DNA of 64,000 bases from Colwellia ponticola (GCF_005885605.1 NZ_SZVP01000010.1:54849-118848), one strand, 5' to 3'; positions 1-10,616 are shown, numbered from the stretch's first letter. Notes: generated by a model not told the origin, from the sequence alone. Numbers and translations: made by a program.

Positions 1-1
1 A

Positions 2-2347
2 AATGTAAATACTACTCATGATGAGACGCTTAACGCTAATCCCGATGTTGATGTTAAAGAAAGTACAGTCGAAAAAAGCACAACAGAGCAAGTAACGAGT
101 GAAGCTAAAGACATGAGTAATGTTGAAGTTAATGAGGCTATTGAAACTGATAAAGCAGCTACAGTAGCACCAACAGACAGTGCTTTTACCTTAGTTCGTC
201 ATGATAACGGCATCGCGCATTTAGTCATCGATGTCATTGGCGAAAGTGTTAACACCTTAAAAACTGAATTTGCTGAGCAGATAAATGTGGTGTTGGCTGA
301 TATTAAAGCCGATAAAAGCATTACTGGTATTGTGCTTTGTAGTGGTAAGCAAGATTCTTTTGTTGCTGGTGCTGACATCAATATGCTTGATGCCTGTCAA
401 AGTCGTGAAGAAGTTATTGCCTTATCTCGACAAGGACAACGTATATTTTCTTTACTAGAGCGACTACCTATCCCTATTGTTGCCGCTATCGACGGTACTT
501 GTTTAGGTGGTGGTTTAGAGCTTGCTATGGCTTGTCATGCACGGGTTTGTACTGACAATGAAAAAACAGCACTAGGCTTGCCTGAAGTTCAATTGGGCTT
601 ACTGCCTGGCAGTGGTGGTACGCAACGTTTACCTAAGTTAGTTGGCTTGCAAAAAGCGTTAGATATGATGCTAACCGGTAAACAGTTACGCGCTAAACAA
701 GCATTAAAAGCAGGCTTAGTTGATGATGTCGTCCCTAGTAGTATTTTACTCGATGTGGCAGAAAAATTAGCAATATCGCTAAGTCAACGAGGCAAGCGTG
801 TTGTTAAACGTAAGCAAAGCGCTATGGATAAGCTGTTAGAAAATAACAGTGTTGGTCGTAATATTGTTTATCAACAAGCGCAAAAGTCGGTTTTTGCTAA
901 AACCCAAGGCAATTACCCAGCGCCTGGTAAAATTATTGACTGTATTCGAACCGGTATCGAGTTTTCACCAGAAAATGGCTACAAATTAGAAGCAGAGCAT
1001 TTTGCTGATTTAGTCATGAGTGATGAGTCAGCGCAAATTCGTCAGTTGTTTTTTGCCACAACGGCCATGAAAAAAGAGCAGGGCGTTGCCGGTGTTATGC
1101 CAGAAAAAATCATTAAAGCCGGCGTATTAGGTGGTGGTTTAATGGGCGGTGGAATTGCTTTTGTCACGGCGACGAAAGCCAATATTCCAGTGCGCGTTAA
1201 AGATATTAGTCACCAAGGTATTAGCCAAGCGTTAAAATATAGTTATCAAATACTCAATAAAAAAGTTAAGCGTCGTTTTATACTTAATAGTGAAATGCAA
1301 AAACAATTAGCAATGATCACGGGCAGTGTTGAATATACTGGTTTTAAAGCCCTTGATATTGTTGTAGAAGCTGTTTTTGAAGACTTGAGTTTGAAACAAA
1401 AAATGGTTGCAGAAGTAGAGGCGCATGGTCACGAGAACACTATTTTTGCCAGTAATACCTCAAGCTTACCTATTGGGAAAATTGCCGCTAACGCCAAGCG
1501 TCCTGAAAATGTTATTGGGCTACATTATTTTTCACCGGTTGATAAAATGCCGTTAGTAGAAATAATCCCTCATGAAAAAACCTCTGATCAAACCATCTCT
1601 AATACCGTTGCGTTTGCTAAAAAACAGGGTAAAACACCTATTGTTGTTAAAGATAAAGCCGGCTTTTATGTTAACCGTATTTTAGCGCCTTACATGAATG
1701 AAGCAGCTATATTACTACTTGATGGCGAGCCTATTGATAAAATAGATAAAGCGTTAGTCAAATTTGGCTTTCCGGTAGGCCCAATGCAACTGCTTGATGA
1801 GGTTGGTATTGATGTTGGTGCTAAAATAAGCCCTATTTTACAAGCAGAGCTAGGTGAGCGTTTTGCTGCTCCTCCTGCGTTTGATAAGTTACTTGCTGAT
1901 GGCCGTTTAGGTAAAAAAGCCAACAAAGGTTTTTATCAATACCAGAAAAATAGTCTGACTCAAACGTTTAAAAATGGTTTAAAGGGCATTAAGCCGGGAC
2001 AGAAACAAGTAGATGATACTGTCTATAGCTTGTTAAATGTTAAACCAATGGCAAGTTTATCAGCCAATGAAATTAGCAAGCGTTGTATTTATATGATGCT
2101 AAATGAAGCCGCGCGCTGTGTTGATGAAGGCATTGTCAGAAGTGCAAGGGATGGTGATGTTGGTGCAATCTTTGGTATTGGCTTTCCGCCGTTTTTAGGT
2201 GGACCGTTGCGTTATATTGATAAAATTGGTGCTAAGTCAGTGGTTGCACAATTAAGTCAGTGGGCTGAGCAACACGGTGAACGTTATACTCCATGTGCAG
2301 CCTTAGTGACTATGGCTGAGAATGATGAAATGTATTATCCAAAGTAA
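2..2347 (+). CDS. fadJ: Fatty acid oxidation complex alpha subunit FadJ (5' end open at window edge)
   Basis: This is a bifunctional beta-oxidation enzyme with enoyl-CoA hydratase and L-3-hydroxyacyl-CoA dehydrogenase activities, cytoplasmic and normally partnered with the thiolase FadI. The hydratase core starts near nt 181 and carries the glycine-rich oxyanion region and two glutamates (GGGLELAMAC and LPEVQLGLLPGSGGTQ). The dehydrogenase half has a Rossmann loop (GVLGGGLMGGGI) and the HYFSP catalytic histidine motif. The first in-frame ATG is at 113, but the frame has no stop back to base 2 and there is no good ribosome site before 113, so the true start probably lies left of the window. 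Counted from 113 it is 744 residues, against about 714 for E. coli FadJ. The extra N-terminus is acidic and rich in Thr, Glu and Val. A hairpin terminator follows. fadI probably lies just upstream, outside the window (inference). Confidence 0.93.
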   Translation, partial: NVNTTHDETLNANPDVDVKESTVEKSTTEQVTSEAKDMSNVEVNEAIETDKAATVAPTDSAFTLVRHDNGIAHLVIDVIGESVNTLKTEFAEQINVVLADIKADKSITGIVLCSGKQDSFVAGADINMLDACQSREEVIALSRQGQRIFSLLERLPIPIVAAIDGTCLGGGLELAMACHARVCTDNEKTALGLPEVQLGLLPGSGGTQRLPKLVGLQKALDMMLTGKQLRAKQALKAGLVDDVVPSSILLDVAEKLAISLSQRGKRVVKRKQSAMDKLLENNSVGRNIVYQQAQKSVFAKTQGNYPAPGKIIDCIRTGIEFSPENGYKLEAEHFADLVMSDESAQIRQLFFATTAMKKEQGVAGVMPEKIIKAGVLGGGLMGGGIAFVTATKANIPVRVKDISHQGISQALKYSYQILNKKVKRRFILNSEMQKQLAMITGSVEYTGFKALDIVVEAVFEDLSLKQKMVAEVEAHGHENTIFASNTSSLPIGKIAANAKRPENVIGLHYFSPVDKMPLVEIIPHEKTSDQTISNTVAFAKKQGKTPIVVKDKAGFYVNRILAPYMNEAAILLLDGEPIDKIDKALVKFGFPVGPMQLLDEVGIDVGAKISPILQAELGERFAAPPAFDKLLADGRLGKKANKGFYQYQKNSLTQTFKNGLKGIKPGQKQVDDTVYSLLNVKPMASLSANEISKRCIYMMLNEAARCVDEGIVRSARDGDVGAIFGIGFPPFLGGPLRYIDKIGAKSVVAQLSQWAEQHGERYTPCAALVTMAENDEMYYPK

Positions 2348-2444
2348 TAGTCAAAGTCATAGCCAAAGCTAACGGCTTAAAGTAATAGCAAAACTATTAG
2401 CCAAACAAAGAGTAAATGTTTTATTAGGCTTAGGTTGTTGAAAT

Positions 2445-2499
2445 AAAGGCTGTTGAGAATTTTTGAACCTCGGTTCATTTAGGCTCAACGGCCTTTTTA
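2445..2499 (+). terminator. Rho-independent terminator after fadJ, possibly bidirectional
   Basis: A 12-bp stem (AAGGCTGTTGAG at 2446-2457 with CTCAACGGCCTT at 2484-2495, one G-T wobble) encloses a second small hairpin (GAAC/GTTC) and ends in a T-tract. It lies between the convergent fadJ and M16 peptidase genes. The opposite strand continues into TTTATTT, so it may serve both genes. Confidence 0.8.
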
Positions 2500-2513
2500 T
2501 TGCCTACATATTA

Positions 2514-5339
2514 CTATTTAAGCGCACTTGCTTTAATAAAAGCGTCAATATCAGTGATCATCTCGCCGCTCGGTTGTTGTGAGCGATTTAGCGTATTATT
2601 TTCAGCATACAAAATAAATCGATCTGGCTGACTCGCGCTAACTAACTGAGTAGTGATAAAGGTTTTAACTTGCGTTAGGGTCAAACGTAGGAGTGCAGCC
2701 AGTAAACGCTCTTTTTGATTAAAACGCTCATCTTTATTACAAATAGCGGCCCAAAAACGTTGGTTTTTAATACGCAAGTTGTGATCTTTTTCTTGTAATT
2801 GGTTGGCCAAACCGTGCAATAAATGTTGCCACTGCTCAGGAGACATATTATCAAGGACGGCAGGGCTATCGCTGATAAAGTCGTCCATTGCTTGTGCTAA
2901 GGTAAAGGCATCACTGCTAGGTGATTGTATATAAAAAGCGATGCCGGGGTAGCTATTAATAGGTACATAACCGACACCAACTAAGTATCCATATTGTCTT
3001 TCTGTGCGCATTTGCTGAAAAAATAGCGGCGATAATAGTTGGCTAGTGATCATCGCTAGGGCGACGCAATGAGCATCTTTGTGCTCAAAAGCCCGGTAAA
3101 TAACACAGGTATGATCCTGCTCGCCTAAGTTTACTGGTAATAAGCAGGTAGCTTTACCTACTATATTGGTTACTGGACATTGAATGCTGTGTTTACTATC
3201 AAGGTTACTTAGAAAAGCTTGTTCGATAATCGCTGACAATTGTTGAGCATGTTCCAATAACCAATTACCATGAATCAACACAGTTAGTGTTACTTGTTGA
3301 AAAAGTTGTTTAGTAAAGTGCTGGTACTGGCTAAAGCTTATTTGATTCAACGCTTGCGCTAATGCTTTGCTCGTTGGGTTATTAGGCTGCATAACCGTGC
3401 TTAAGGTGGCAAATAATTGTGAAATAGGCTTGTTTTTATCGCTATTTTGCCAATGCTTAAGCAACTGCTGTTTGAAGACGGTAAAATGAGCTTGAGTGAC
3501 TTGAATGTTTTTTAACCGCGTTAATAACTTAGCTAATAATAAATGTTGCTTTTCACTATAACCTGACAGTTGCAAGGTTATGCCGCCTTGGTGCGCATAT
3601 AAATGATAATGAATGCCCGCTAATTCTGCTTGGTAATTTTCTTCAATGACAGTATCGGTATATAAATTCACAAATAAACGCGTCATGGCGATGTTAGCGA
3701 CACTACTAACAATAAAAGGTGAGTCAATACCTATAGATAAATGACCTTTAGGTACATTAAAAGTACGATCTTTTTTATACCAAACGACGAAACCATTTTT
3801 ATTGATAATTTTTTGAGGTGTCGCGGTATCGCTTGTTGTTAACTCAAGTGACGGTTCATGTTTATAAACCTTTGGTGAAGTAACGATATAAGGGTTTGGC
3901 TCAGGTAGAGACAAGCCACGGGTATGTGTCTTATCGTTCAGCGCAGTTTTATCATGTAGTGCAATGCTTCGCCACTTAAGCAGTTGTTGCTTTGACATAG
4001 CGGTTACTTGATAAGGCACTTGATACCAGGGACTCTTTTTAGAAAAATGATTATTTTGGCTAATATGAATGAGACGCATATTATCGACCTGTAAGTAGTC
4101 GAGCAAGGTGTTGATATTATCTGTCGACATGCCTGACATACTATAATCGCCATAAATATAATCTTCTTGAGGGTAATGCTGCATATTGATCACTAATTGG
4201 CTAACATTCTCTAATGGCTGCATTTTTTCGTGATAATGAAAGGCGAGTTGACTAAGGCTTTTCTTTTCTTGGTAATAATAATCGGCAAGCTTATTATGTT
4301 TTAGCAGGGCAATATAGGCTAAAACAATGTCGATTATACTATTGATATGCTGTTCACCTAACTGAGTTAAAGTAATACAGACATTAAAATCTTTATAATT
4401 TGAGCCATTAATACCTGAACCAGCGGTGAGGGCAAAAGCCCATTGATGCTTTTTCAGTAGCGATAAAATACTGCCTTTGCCTTCATGACCTAATAAATAG
4501 GCCAAGATAGACTCTGGTTTATCTTGATAATATTTATCGATACCAGGCATAGCAAAACTGATAATCAGTTGATGATCATTTTTAATAGGAAAAACATCGA
4601 TTTTTATTTGTTGATGACGAGGTAAATATAAAGCTTGCTCAATTTTAGCTAGTGGCTTAGTCGCCGGTTTTATTGTAGTAAAAAAGTGTGTTGCTATATG
4701 GTGCAGTTCATCTAATGATTGCGGCCCCTCAAGCACTAAGGTCATGTAGTTGGCGCGATAGTACTGTTGAAAAAAAGCTTGTATTTCTAGGTTTATATTT
4801 TTTCCATCACGATCGGCTAAGGTAGTGATATTACCGACTGAAAATTGCGCAAAAGGGTGCTTAGGGTTAACGGTACTCTTGTGAACATCATATAAACGTC
4901 TACTATCATCTTTTAACGTTAATATAAATTCCGCATCGATATTTTCACGCTCTTTAATAGCAGACTCATTAGTGAGTAACGGAGTCATAAAAAACTCACT
5001 AAAGCGCTCTAACGCAGACGAAAAGTGTGTCGCGGCAATATCAAAGAAAAAGCAACTATGTTCAGTACCAGTCCACGCATTGTGGTGACCGCCATGTTGG
5101 CTAATAAATTGTTGATATTCACTACTTCCGGGAAATTTTTCTGTCCCCAAAAATAACATGTGCTCTACAAAGTGCGCTAAACCTTGTCTGTCTTTAGGAT
5201 CGTTAAAGTGCCCTGCATTAACGGCTAAAGCAGCGGCAGACTTTGTGCTTTCATTATTGTGAATGAGTAATACCCGCAAGCCATTTTTTAGCGTAGTTGC
5301 TTGATACTGTTTTAAATCATTAGGACTTTGTTTCAACAT
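2514..5339 (-). CDS. M16 family insulysin/pitrilysin-like zinc metallopeptidase
   Basis: A 941-residue protein with the inverted zinc motif HxxEH (HFVEH, residues 56-60) and the distal glutamate ligand in ENIDAEF (E136), as in pitrilysin and insulin-degrading enzyme. The rest fits the four-domain M16A layout; E. coli pitrilysin is about 962 residues. Unlike E. coli Ptr, the N-terminus (MLKQSPNDLKQYQ) has no hydrophobic signal peptide, so a cytoplasmic location is inferred. The family degrades peptides inside a closed chamber. It is convergent with fadJ and apparently monocistronic; the nearest upstream gene, sixA, is divergent. The exact substrate cannot be read from sequence. Confidence 0.9.
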   Translation of the reverse strand: MLKQSPNDLKQYQATTLKNGLRVLLIHNNESTKSAAALAVNAGHFNDPKDRQGLAHFVEHMLFLGTEKFPGSSEYQQFISQHGGHHNAWTGTEHSCFFFDIAATHFSSALERFSEFFMTPLLTNESAIKERENIDAEFILTLKDDSRRLYDVHKSTVNPKHPFAQFSVGNITTLADRDGKNINLEIQAFFQQYYRANYMTLVLEGPQSLDELHHIATHFFTTIKPATKPLAKIEQALYLPRHQQIKIDVFPIKNDHQLIISFAMPGIDKYYQDKPESILAYLLGHEGKGSILSLLKKHQWAFALTAGSGINGSNYKDFNVCITLTQLGEQHINSIIDIVLAYIALLKHNKLADYYYQEKKSLSQLAFHYHEKMQPLENVSQLVINMQHYPQEDYIYGDYSMSGMSTDNINTLLDYLQVDNMRLIHISQNNHFSKKSPWYQVPYQVTAMSKQQLLKWRSIALHDKTALNDKTHTRGLSLPEPNPYIVTSPKVYKHEPSLELTTSDTATPQKIINKNGFVVWYKKDRTFNVPKGHLSIGIDSPFIVSSVANIAMTRLFVNLYTDTVIEENYQAELAGIHYHLYAHQGGITLQLSGYSEKQHLLLAKLLTRLKNIQVTQAHFTVFKQQLLKHWQNSDKNKPISQLFATLSTVMQPNNPTSKALAQALNQISFSQYQHFTKQLFQQVTLTVLIHGNWLLEHAQQLSAIIEQAFLSNLDSKHSIQCPVTNIVGKATCLLPVNLGEQDHTCVIYRAFEHKDAHCVALAMITSQLLSPLFFQQMRTERQYGYLVGVGYVPINSYPGIAFYIQSPSSDAFTLAQAMDDFISDSPAVLDNMSPEQWQHLLHGLANQLQEKDHNLRIKNQRFWAAICNKDERFNQKERLLAALLRLTLTQVKTFITTQLVSASQPDRFILYAENNTLNRSQQPSGEMITDIDAFIKASALK

Positions 5340-5548
5340 TAAGGCTCCTTGACGTACATCACAATAGTATAGGTAGTTGCAGAAGTTAACCGAGAAATAA
5401 CCCGTATTATCAATAAGCGTTCATTGCGACTACTCTTGGTATTACTATAGCTGCAAAAATAACGTAGACTCAACACTTTAGCTAAAGTGTTGTAAAAAGC
5501 TAAAAATAAGAGACAAAAGTAATTAATAAATCGTCGATGAGAGAATTA

Positions 5549-6094
5549 ATGCAAGTTTATATAATGCGACATGGTGAAGCTGAAAGCTTTTTTGGCCAAG
5601 GTCATTTTGATGACAGCCAACGAGCCTTAACCGCACAAGGTAACATTGAAGTTAACATGATGGCAAAGTGGCTGGAAAAAATGCAGATAAAACCGACGCA
5701 GGTTTTTGTTAGCCCTTATATTAGAGCGCAACAAACCTGTGCCTTAGTCACGACTATGATGCAGACAACCATTACGACGCTAGATTTTATTACGCCGGCA
5801 GGTGATGTAAAACAGGTGCATGATTTTATTGATGGTTGGTGTAGTGAACAGTGCAGTAAGCAGAACACTAAGCAAGCCCAGCAAAGTATATATCAAGCAG
5901 TAAATATAGAGGATGTAGAACAAAGTTTACTGATAATCTCTCATATGCCGCTAGTGAGTTACTTAGTAGCACAATTAACGCAATCAGCTAATGCTCCTAT
6001 TTTTGCGACGGCGGCTATTGCACACATTGACTATGATATCGATAAAATGCATGGCACGTTACAGCGTCTTATGTCACCAATAGCGTTATGTTAA
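5549..6094 (+). CDS. sixA: Phosphohistidine phosphatase SixA
   Basis: A histidine phosphatase superfamily protein of the SixA type, which in E. coli dephosphorylates phosphohistidine on phosphotransfer proteins such as ArcB and NPr. It begins with the RHG motif (IMRHGEAES) and has a late catalytic histidine ([11 protein letters not shown]). Two in-frame ATGs exist, at 5537 and 5549. The second is preferred because an AGAGAA ribosome site lies just upstream and because [10 protein letters not shown] is the usual SixA N-terminus; this gives 181 residues, slightly longer than the E. coli protein. The extra length comes from a Gln-rich insert near residues 95-125. Its stop codon overlaps the stop of convergent smrB by 4 bases. 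Confidence 0.88.
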   Translation: MQVYIMRHGEAESFFGQGHFDDSQRALTAQGNIEVNMMAKWLEKMQIKPTQVFVSPYIRAQQTCALVTTMMQTTITTLDFITPAGDVKQVHDFIDGWCSEQCSKQNTKQAQQSIYQAVNIEDVEQSLLIISHMPLVSYLVAQLTQSANAPIFATAAIAHIDYDIDKMHGTLQRLMSPIALC

Positions 6095-6759
6095 TAGCTA
6101 TTATATTTATCTTTTAATTCGATTAATGCCAAGATGGCACCATTGCCACCCCATTCTAAGGGAGCTTGGTGAAAGGCCATCACATCGGGATGTTGTACCA
6201 ACCAATGCGGTACCTTGTTTTTTAAAATATGTGAGCCTATGCCATGAACCACACAGATACATTGTGCGTGTTCTTTTTGGCAAGCAAACAGTAAAGCAGC
6301 AAGCTCTTTCTTAGCTTGGTGTTGATCTAAACCATGTAAATCAAGAATGAGATCTGGTCGATAATGGCCGCGGCGGAGGTTTTTCACTTCAAAACTGTCA
6401 ACCCCCGCTCTAATATACTTCATTGGGCCCTGTGTACTTAAATGCGGCTCAAATTCATCAGAAAAATGAAATTGCGCGACCGCTTTATTTGCCTTGTTAT
6501 ACGCTTGGTCATTTTTTAAGGAAGTGTTAGACTTATCGCCATTTTTAATTAAGCGAACTGTGTCGACAATCATGGGCTTAACGTGACTAACAGCCTCGGC
6601 AAAAAGTTGCTTTTCATCAGGTTTTACTTGATCAACTAATGTCGCGTTAACTTGCTTGGCAAGGCTTTGTTGCTGTTTAATTTTAGCGTTTGTTGCAATA
6701 TTGGCGCGCACTTGCGCTTTTATTGCAGAAAGTTCGGACTTTAAGGATTTATTGCTCAT
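6091..6759 (-). CDS. smrB: SmrB endonuclease (Smr domain, ribosome rescue)
   Basis: A 222-residue Smr-domain protein. E. coli SmrB cleaves mRNA at collided ribosomes to start rescue. The N-terminal half is a charged extension. The C-terminal Smr domain carries [11 protein letters not shown] (the conserved DLHG), the [11 protein letters not shown] loop (HGxG) and a terminal [11 protein letters not shown] strand. The ATG has a weak upstream ribosome site on the minus strand. It converges on sixA with overlapping stop codons and stands alone on its strand. Confidence 0.9.
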   Translation of the reverse strand: MSNKSLKSELSAIKAQVRANIATNAKIKQQQSLAKQVNATLVDQVKPDEKQLFAEAVSHVKPMIVDTVRLIKNGDKSNTSLKNDQAYNKANKAVAQFHFSDEFEPHLSTQGPMKYIRAGVDSFEVKNLRRGHYRPDLILDLHGLDQHQAKKELAALLFACQKEHAQCICVVHGIGSHILKNKVPHWLVQHPDVMAFHQAPLEWGGNGAILALIELKDKYNSY

Positions 6760-7056
6760 TAGCTTAAGACATTATTTAGCGACATAGTTTTATCAAGGCA
6801 GTGTAAAACATTTTTAGTACCAACACATAATTATTAATGTTGTTAAATCATCTAGTGCCAAGCAATAGTGAACAGTACACAAGCGCTTTTGACTATGCTA
6901 ACCAAACGCAGGTCTTAAAAAAGCACAGTAAAATAGAAAACGGTATAATAATCATAATGTCAGTAGCGAAACATATAGCGCACCACATTAAATCGTACAA
7001 CATAAAATTCAGATAACAATAAATACTATCTATCAAGAGTAAATTAGGGAAATTAA
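6760..7056. other. Divergent intergenic region smrB/prmB, no gene seen
   Basis: About 300 AT-rich bases between divergent smrB and prmB. It must hold promoters for both, but no convincing -35/-10 pair, hairpin or small ORF with a ribosome site was recognised, apart from the AGGGA ribosome site for prmB at 7046-7050. Confidence 0.5.
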
Positions 7057-8001
7057 GTGAGCAATACCAATTTTAACGAAATTACCGCGCAGTTACACAC
7101 CATCGCTGATTATTGTCGCTATGGTGCCAGTTTATTTAATCAAGCTGAACTCTTTTATGGTCATGGCACTGATAATGCGTTAAATGAAGCGCTTACGCTG
7201 GTCATGTTTGCACTCTCTTTACCCGAAGGCATGAGTGAAGATGTCATGACTTGTCGTTTAGTTGAGCACGAAAAGCAAACTATTTTAGCGATGTTTGAGC
7301 AACGCATTGAAACGCAACAACCAGTAGCTTATATTACTAATCTTGCTTATTTCGCTCAATTGCCTTTTTACGTTGATGAGCGTGTCTTAGTGCCTCGCTC
7401 ACCGATTGGTGAATTGATTGAAAAACATTTCTCACCGTACTTTAGTGAACAGCAACCACCACAACGTATTTTAGATTTGTGCACCGGCAGTGGTTGTATT
7501 GCTATTGCTTGTGCAAGTTATTTTCCTAATGCTGAAGTTGACGCGGTTGACTTATCTGACGACGCCTTAGATGTTGCGGTAATAAATATTGAAAATCATG
7601 GATTAAGTGAACAAGTTATTCCAATTAAATCTGATGTTTTTTCTGGGGTTGTCGCGCAAAAGTATGATTTAATTGTTACGAATCCACCCTATGTTGATCA
7701 AGAAGATATTAACAGCTTGCCGATGGAGTTTACTCATGAACCTGAAATGGGCTTAGGCTGCGGTGAAGACGGTTTAGATATTGTTCGCGTCATTTTGGCT
7801 CAGAGCGCTCAGCACCTTAATGATAATGGCATACTCATTTGTGAAGTGGGTAACTCTCAGTATCACGTTGAAGCACTTTACCCGAACGTTGACTTTACTT
7901 GGTTAAGCTTTGAACGTGGTGGTCATGGCGTATTTATGTTAAATAAAGCACAATTAGAACACCATAAAACAACATTTTTAGCGGCAGTTAAACCGCTGTA
8001 A
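7057..8001 (+). CDS. prmB: 50S ribosomal protein L3 glutamine methyltransferase PrmB
   Basis: An S-adenosylmethionine-dependent N5-glutamine methyltransferase that modifies ribosomal protein L3. The class I fold shows motif I LDLCTGSGCIAIA and the catalytic NPPY tetrapeptide (VTNPPYVDQED), diagnostic of the PrmA/PrmB/HemK group. It is 314 residues against about 310 in E. coli. The N-terminal helical domain (ITAQLHTIADYCRYGASLF) is typical of PrmB rather than PrmC. The start is GTG at 7057 with AGGGA seven bases upstream. aroC follows after 148 bases on the same strand, the usual prmB-aroC order in gammaproteobacteria. Confidence 0.93.
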   Translation: MSNTNFNEITAQLHTIADYCRYGASLFNQAELFYGHGTDNALNEALTLVMFALSLPEGMSEDVMTCRLVEHEKQTILAMFEQRIETQQPVAYITNLAYFAQLPFYVDERVLVPRSPIGELIEKHFSPYFSEQQPPQRILDLCTGSGCIAIACASYFPNAEVDAVDLSDDALDVAVINIENHGLSEQVIPIKSDVFSGVVAQKYDLIVTNPPYVDQEDINSLPMEFTHEPEMGLGCGEDGLDIVRVILAQSAQHLNDNGILICEVGNSQYHVEALYPNVDFTWLSFERGGHGVFMLNKAQLEHHKTTFLAAVKPL

Positions 8002-8149
8002 TCTAAATACAATATCAATAAAACATTAAAATTAGCAGCTATCTATATCAACAGTTTTACCATAACAGTGAAAAGTTGGCACAAAAAAGCTAGTACACAT
8101 AACCAGTAACAACAGTTATTAAAAATAAATTAATAGGCGGTAATATTCA

Positions 8150-9271
8150 ATGTCAGGTAACACCTTCGGAAAATTATTTACAGTCACCTCATTTGGTGAA
8201 AGTCATGGGTTAGGTTTAGGCGCCATTATTGATGGCTGTCCACCAGGGCTTGAATTATCTGAAGCAGACTTACAAATTGACTTAGACCGACGTCGCCCAG
8301 GCACTTCTCGATATACCACAGCACGCAGAGAGCCTGATGCGGTTAAAATTTTATCAGGTGTATTTGAAGGTAAAACTACTGGCACGCCGATTGGTTTAAT
8401 GATTGAAAATACCGATCAACGCTCAAAAGATTACGGTAATATTGCCGATAGCTTCCGCCCAGGTCATGCTGATTATACTTACTGGCAAAAGTACGGCTTA
8501 CGAGATTACCGAGGTGGTGGACGCTCTTCTGCGCGTGAAACCGCTATGCGTGTTGCTGCAGGCGCGGTTGCAAAAAAATACTTGGCTGAAAAGTTTGGTA
8601 TGACTATTAAAGCCTGTGTTACGCAAATTGGAGATATTGTTGCCAGTGGTCCAAATGGTACGCCGTTTGATGTAAATACGGTTGACTGGGCGAGCGTAGA
8701 AGACAATCCATTTTTCTTCCCTGATAACACTAAACTTGAGCAACTTGGCGAATACCTGCGTGGCATCATTAAAGAAAAAGATTCTATTGGCGCTAAAGTG
8801 ACAGTCGTTGCCACTAATGTACCTGTTGGCTTAGGCGAGCCTATATTCGATCGTTTAGATGCTGATATTGCCCATGGCTTAATGAGTATTAATGCAGTAA
8901 AAGGTGTTGAAGTCGGTGATGGCTTTGCGGTAGTAAATCAAAAAGGTTCACAACACAGAGATGAGCTTACGCCAGACGGTTTTTCATCGAACCATGCCGG
9001 TGGTGTCTTAGGCGGAATTTCATCTGGCCAGCAAATTATCGCTCATTTAGCACTAAAACCAACGTCAAGTATTGGCGTTAGTGGTAAAACGGTTGATTTA
9101 ACGGGCGAAGCCACTGACATTATTACTAAAGGTCGTCATGACCCTTGTGTCGGCATTCGCGCAGTGCCTATTGCAGAAGCTATGTTAGCGTTAACATTAA
9201 TGGATCATTTTTTACGGCATCGTGGCCAAAATGCTGACGTTCATTGTAATACACCCAATATTGAAGCATAA
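8150..9271 (+). CDS. aroC: Chorismate synthase AroC
   Basis: Catalyses the last common step of aromatic biosynthesis, EPSP to chorismate, using reduced FMN. The N-terminal signature GESHG and the family signature region [20 protein letters not shown] are intact, and the C-terminal [17 protein letters not shown] block is present. It is 373 residues against 361 in E. coli. An AGGCGG ribosome site lies about ten bases upstream of ATG 8150. It probably shares a transcript with prmB. A DAHP synthase of the same pathway is at 40.5 kb, not linked. Confidence 0.97.
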   Translation: MSGNTFGKLFTVTSFGESHGLGLGAIIDGCPPGLELSEADLQIDLDRRRPGTSRYTTARREPDAVKILSGVFEGKTTGTPIGLMIENTDQRSKDYGNIADSFRPGHADYTYWQKYGLRDYRGGGRSSARETAMRVAAGAVAKKYLAEKFGMTIKACVTQIGDIVASGPNGTPFDVNTVDWASVEDNPFFFPDNTKLEQLGEYLRGIIKEKDSIGAKVTVVATNVPVGLGEPIFDRLDADIAHGLMSINAVKGVEVGDGFAVVNQKGSQHRDELTPDGFSSNHAGGVLGGISSGQQIIAHLALKPTSSIGVSGKTVDLTGEATDIITKGRHDPCVGIRAVPIAEAMLALTLMDHFLRHRGQNADVHCNTPNIEA

Positions 9272-9305
9272 ATATTTGCCATAAATATTTATTTAGTTGA
9301 CTAGG

Positions 9306-9340
9306 CGTACTCTTCTTGAAAATATTTTAATAAGAGTACG
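9306..9340. repeat. 9-bp perfect inverted repeat after aroC
   Basis: CGTACTCTT (9306-9314) pairs perfectly with AAGAGTACG (9332-9340) around a 17-base AT-rich loop. It lies 35 bases after the aroC stop. There is no T-run after it, so it is not a classical intrinsic terminator; it may be an mRNA 3' stabilising hairpin. Confidence 0.5.
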
Positions 9341-9413
9341 TTCACACTAAGCTATTTGTTTCTAGCCTTCACATTCATCTTTCTTTTTACCTCTTCATTA
9401 TAAGGTTAATCGC

Positions 9414-10616
9414 TTGGTATTTTTTAACCGAATGTTTATGCGATTATCGTCGAATTACTTTTTTTACTTTGCCTTACTGGGTTTAATCTCACCTTATTTA
9501 TCAGTTTTTCTTGATGGTCAAGGTTTTAGCTCACGTCAAGTTGGGGAAATTCTTGCCTTTATCACCGCGACAAAAATTGTTGCTCCCAGTTTATGGGCAA
9601 CGCTTGCTGATAAAACCGCTAAACCTTTGCTCATTATTCGATGTGGTGCTTTATTAGCACTGCTGAGTTTTTGCTTATTGTATTGGTTTAGTTTACCAGA
9701 GGTTAATGCCTACTGGTTTGCTCAGTATTCGACTAGCTTGTACTGGCCAATTACCTTGTGTTTAGCATGTTTTATGTTGTTTTGGACGGCAATTTTACCG
9801 CAACTAGAGGTGCACACGTTAAATTCGCTTAAGCAAAGCAGTAAAATTTATGCCCGTGTACGTTTGTGGGGGAGTTTAGGTTTTATCGTTTTAGCGGTTA
9901 TCGCAGGTGAGGTTACTACGGTTGTCGGGTCTCAAGCATTCCCAGGTTTAGGGGTTATTACACTGGCTTTACTCTTTAGTTGCACCTTGTTACTCTCAGC
10001 AAAAAAAACGATAAGGCTAACAAAGACTAAAGCAACTATTGCTATTATCGATAAACTGACAGAATGGCGTTTTATTCGTTTTTTTATTGCCGGTTTATTG
10101 TTGCAAGTTAGCTTTGCTCCTTATTATGGTTTTTTTGCCTTATTCTTACGCGACCTTAATTATTCTGGCTTAGCCATTGGTTTAGTTATTTCTTTAGGGG
10201 TTGTCGCAGAGGTTATCGCCTTTATATTTATGGGCGTTTTGTTTAAACGCTTTTCTTTAACCACATTATTAGTGTTCAGCTTAGCTATTACAGCACTACG
10301 TTGGTTTTTAATGCCTGTTGTTGCTGATTCGCTCTTAGGGTTGGCGATTATTCAATTAGCGCATGCAGCGAGTTTTGCTATTTATCATAGTGCGAGTATG
10401 AGGTTTATTTCATCGCATTTTACAGTCATGCAGCAAAGTAGAGGACAAGCGATTTATTTAGGTGGTGTCTATGGTATAGGTGGTGCTATTGGTGCTTATA
10501 TTACCGGCTTACTTTGGTTAGAGGGACAAGGCGCTGACAATGCTTTTATTATCGCTGGTATTAGCGCTTTACTGGCTACGTTTATTATGGCCTTTAATAA
10601 GCGGCAGTGGCGTTAA
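9414..10616 (+). CDS. Major facilitator superfamily transporter (HcaT/PPP transporter-like)
   Basis: A 400-residue integral membrane protein with about 12 hydrophobic segments. The opening region with SNYFFYFALLGLISPYLSVF and GFSSRQVGEI resembles the 3-phenylpropionate permease (HcaT, 'MFS_1_like') group, and the RVRLWGSLGFI segment fits the same group. The start appears to be TTG at 9414 with AAGG eight bases upstream. Alternative ATGs at 9432 and 9438 would shorten it by six or eight residues. The substrate is unknown. It lies downstream of aroC after a hairpin and is probably transcribed separately. Confidence 0.8.
   Translation: MVFFNRMFMRLSSNYFFYFALLGLISPYLSVFLDGQGFSSRQVGEILAFITATKIVAPSLWATLADKTAKPLLIIRCGALLALLSFCLLYWFSLPEVNAYWFAQYSTSLYWPITLCLACFMLFWTAILPQLEVHTLNSLKQSSKIYARVRLWGSLGFIVLAVIAGEVTTVVGSQAFPGLGVITLALLFSCTLLLSAKKTIRLTKTKATIAIIDKLTEWRFIRFFIAGLLLQVSFAPYYGFFALFLRDLNYSGLAIGLVISLGVVAEVIAFIFMGVLFKRFSLTTLLVFSLAITALRWFLMPVVADSLLGLAIIQLAHAASFAIYHSASMRFISSHFTVMQQSRGQAIYLGGVYGIGGAIGAYITGLLWLEGQGADNAFIIAGISALLATFIMAFNKRQWR

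Noticed and set aside
8498..8814. Two antisense ORFs inside aroC
   Set aside because: They are reverse-strand shadows of chorismate synthase; the sense frame is fully conserved.
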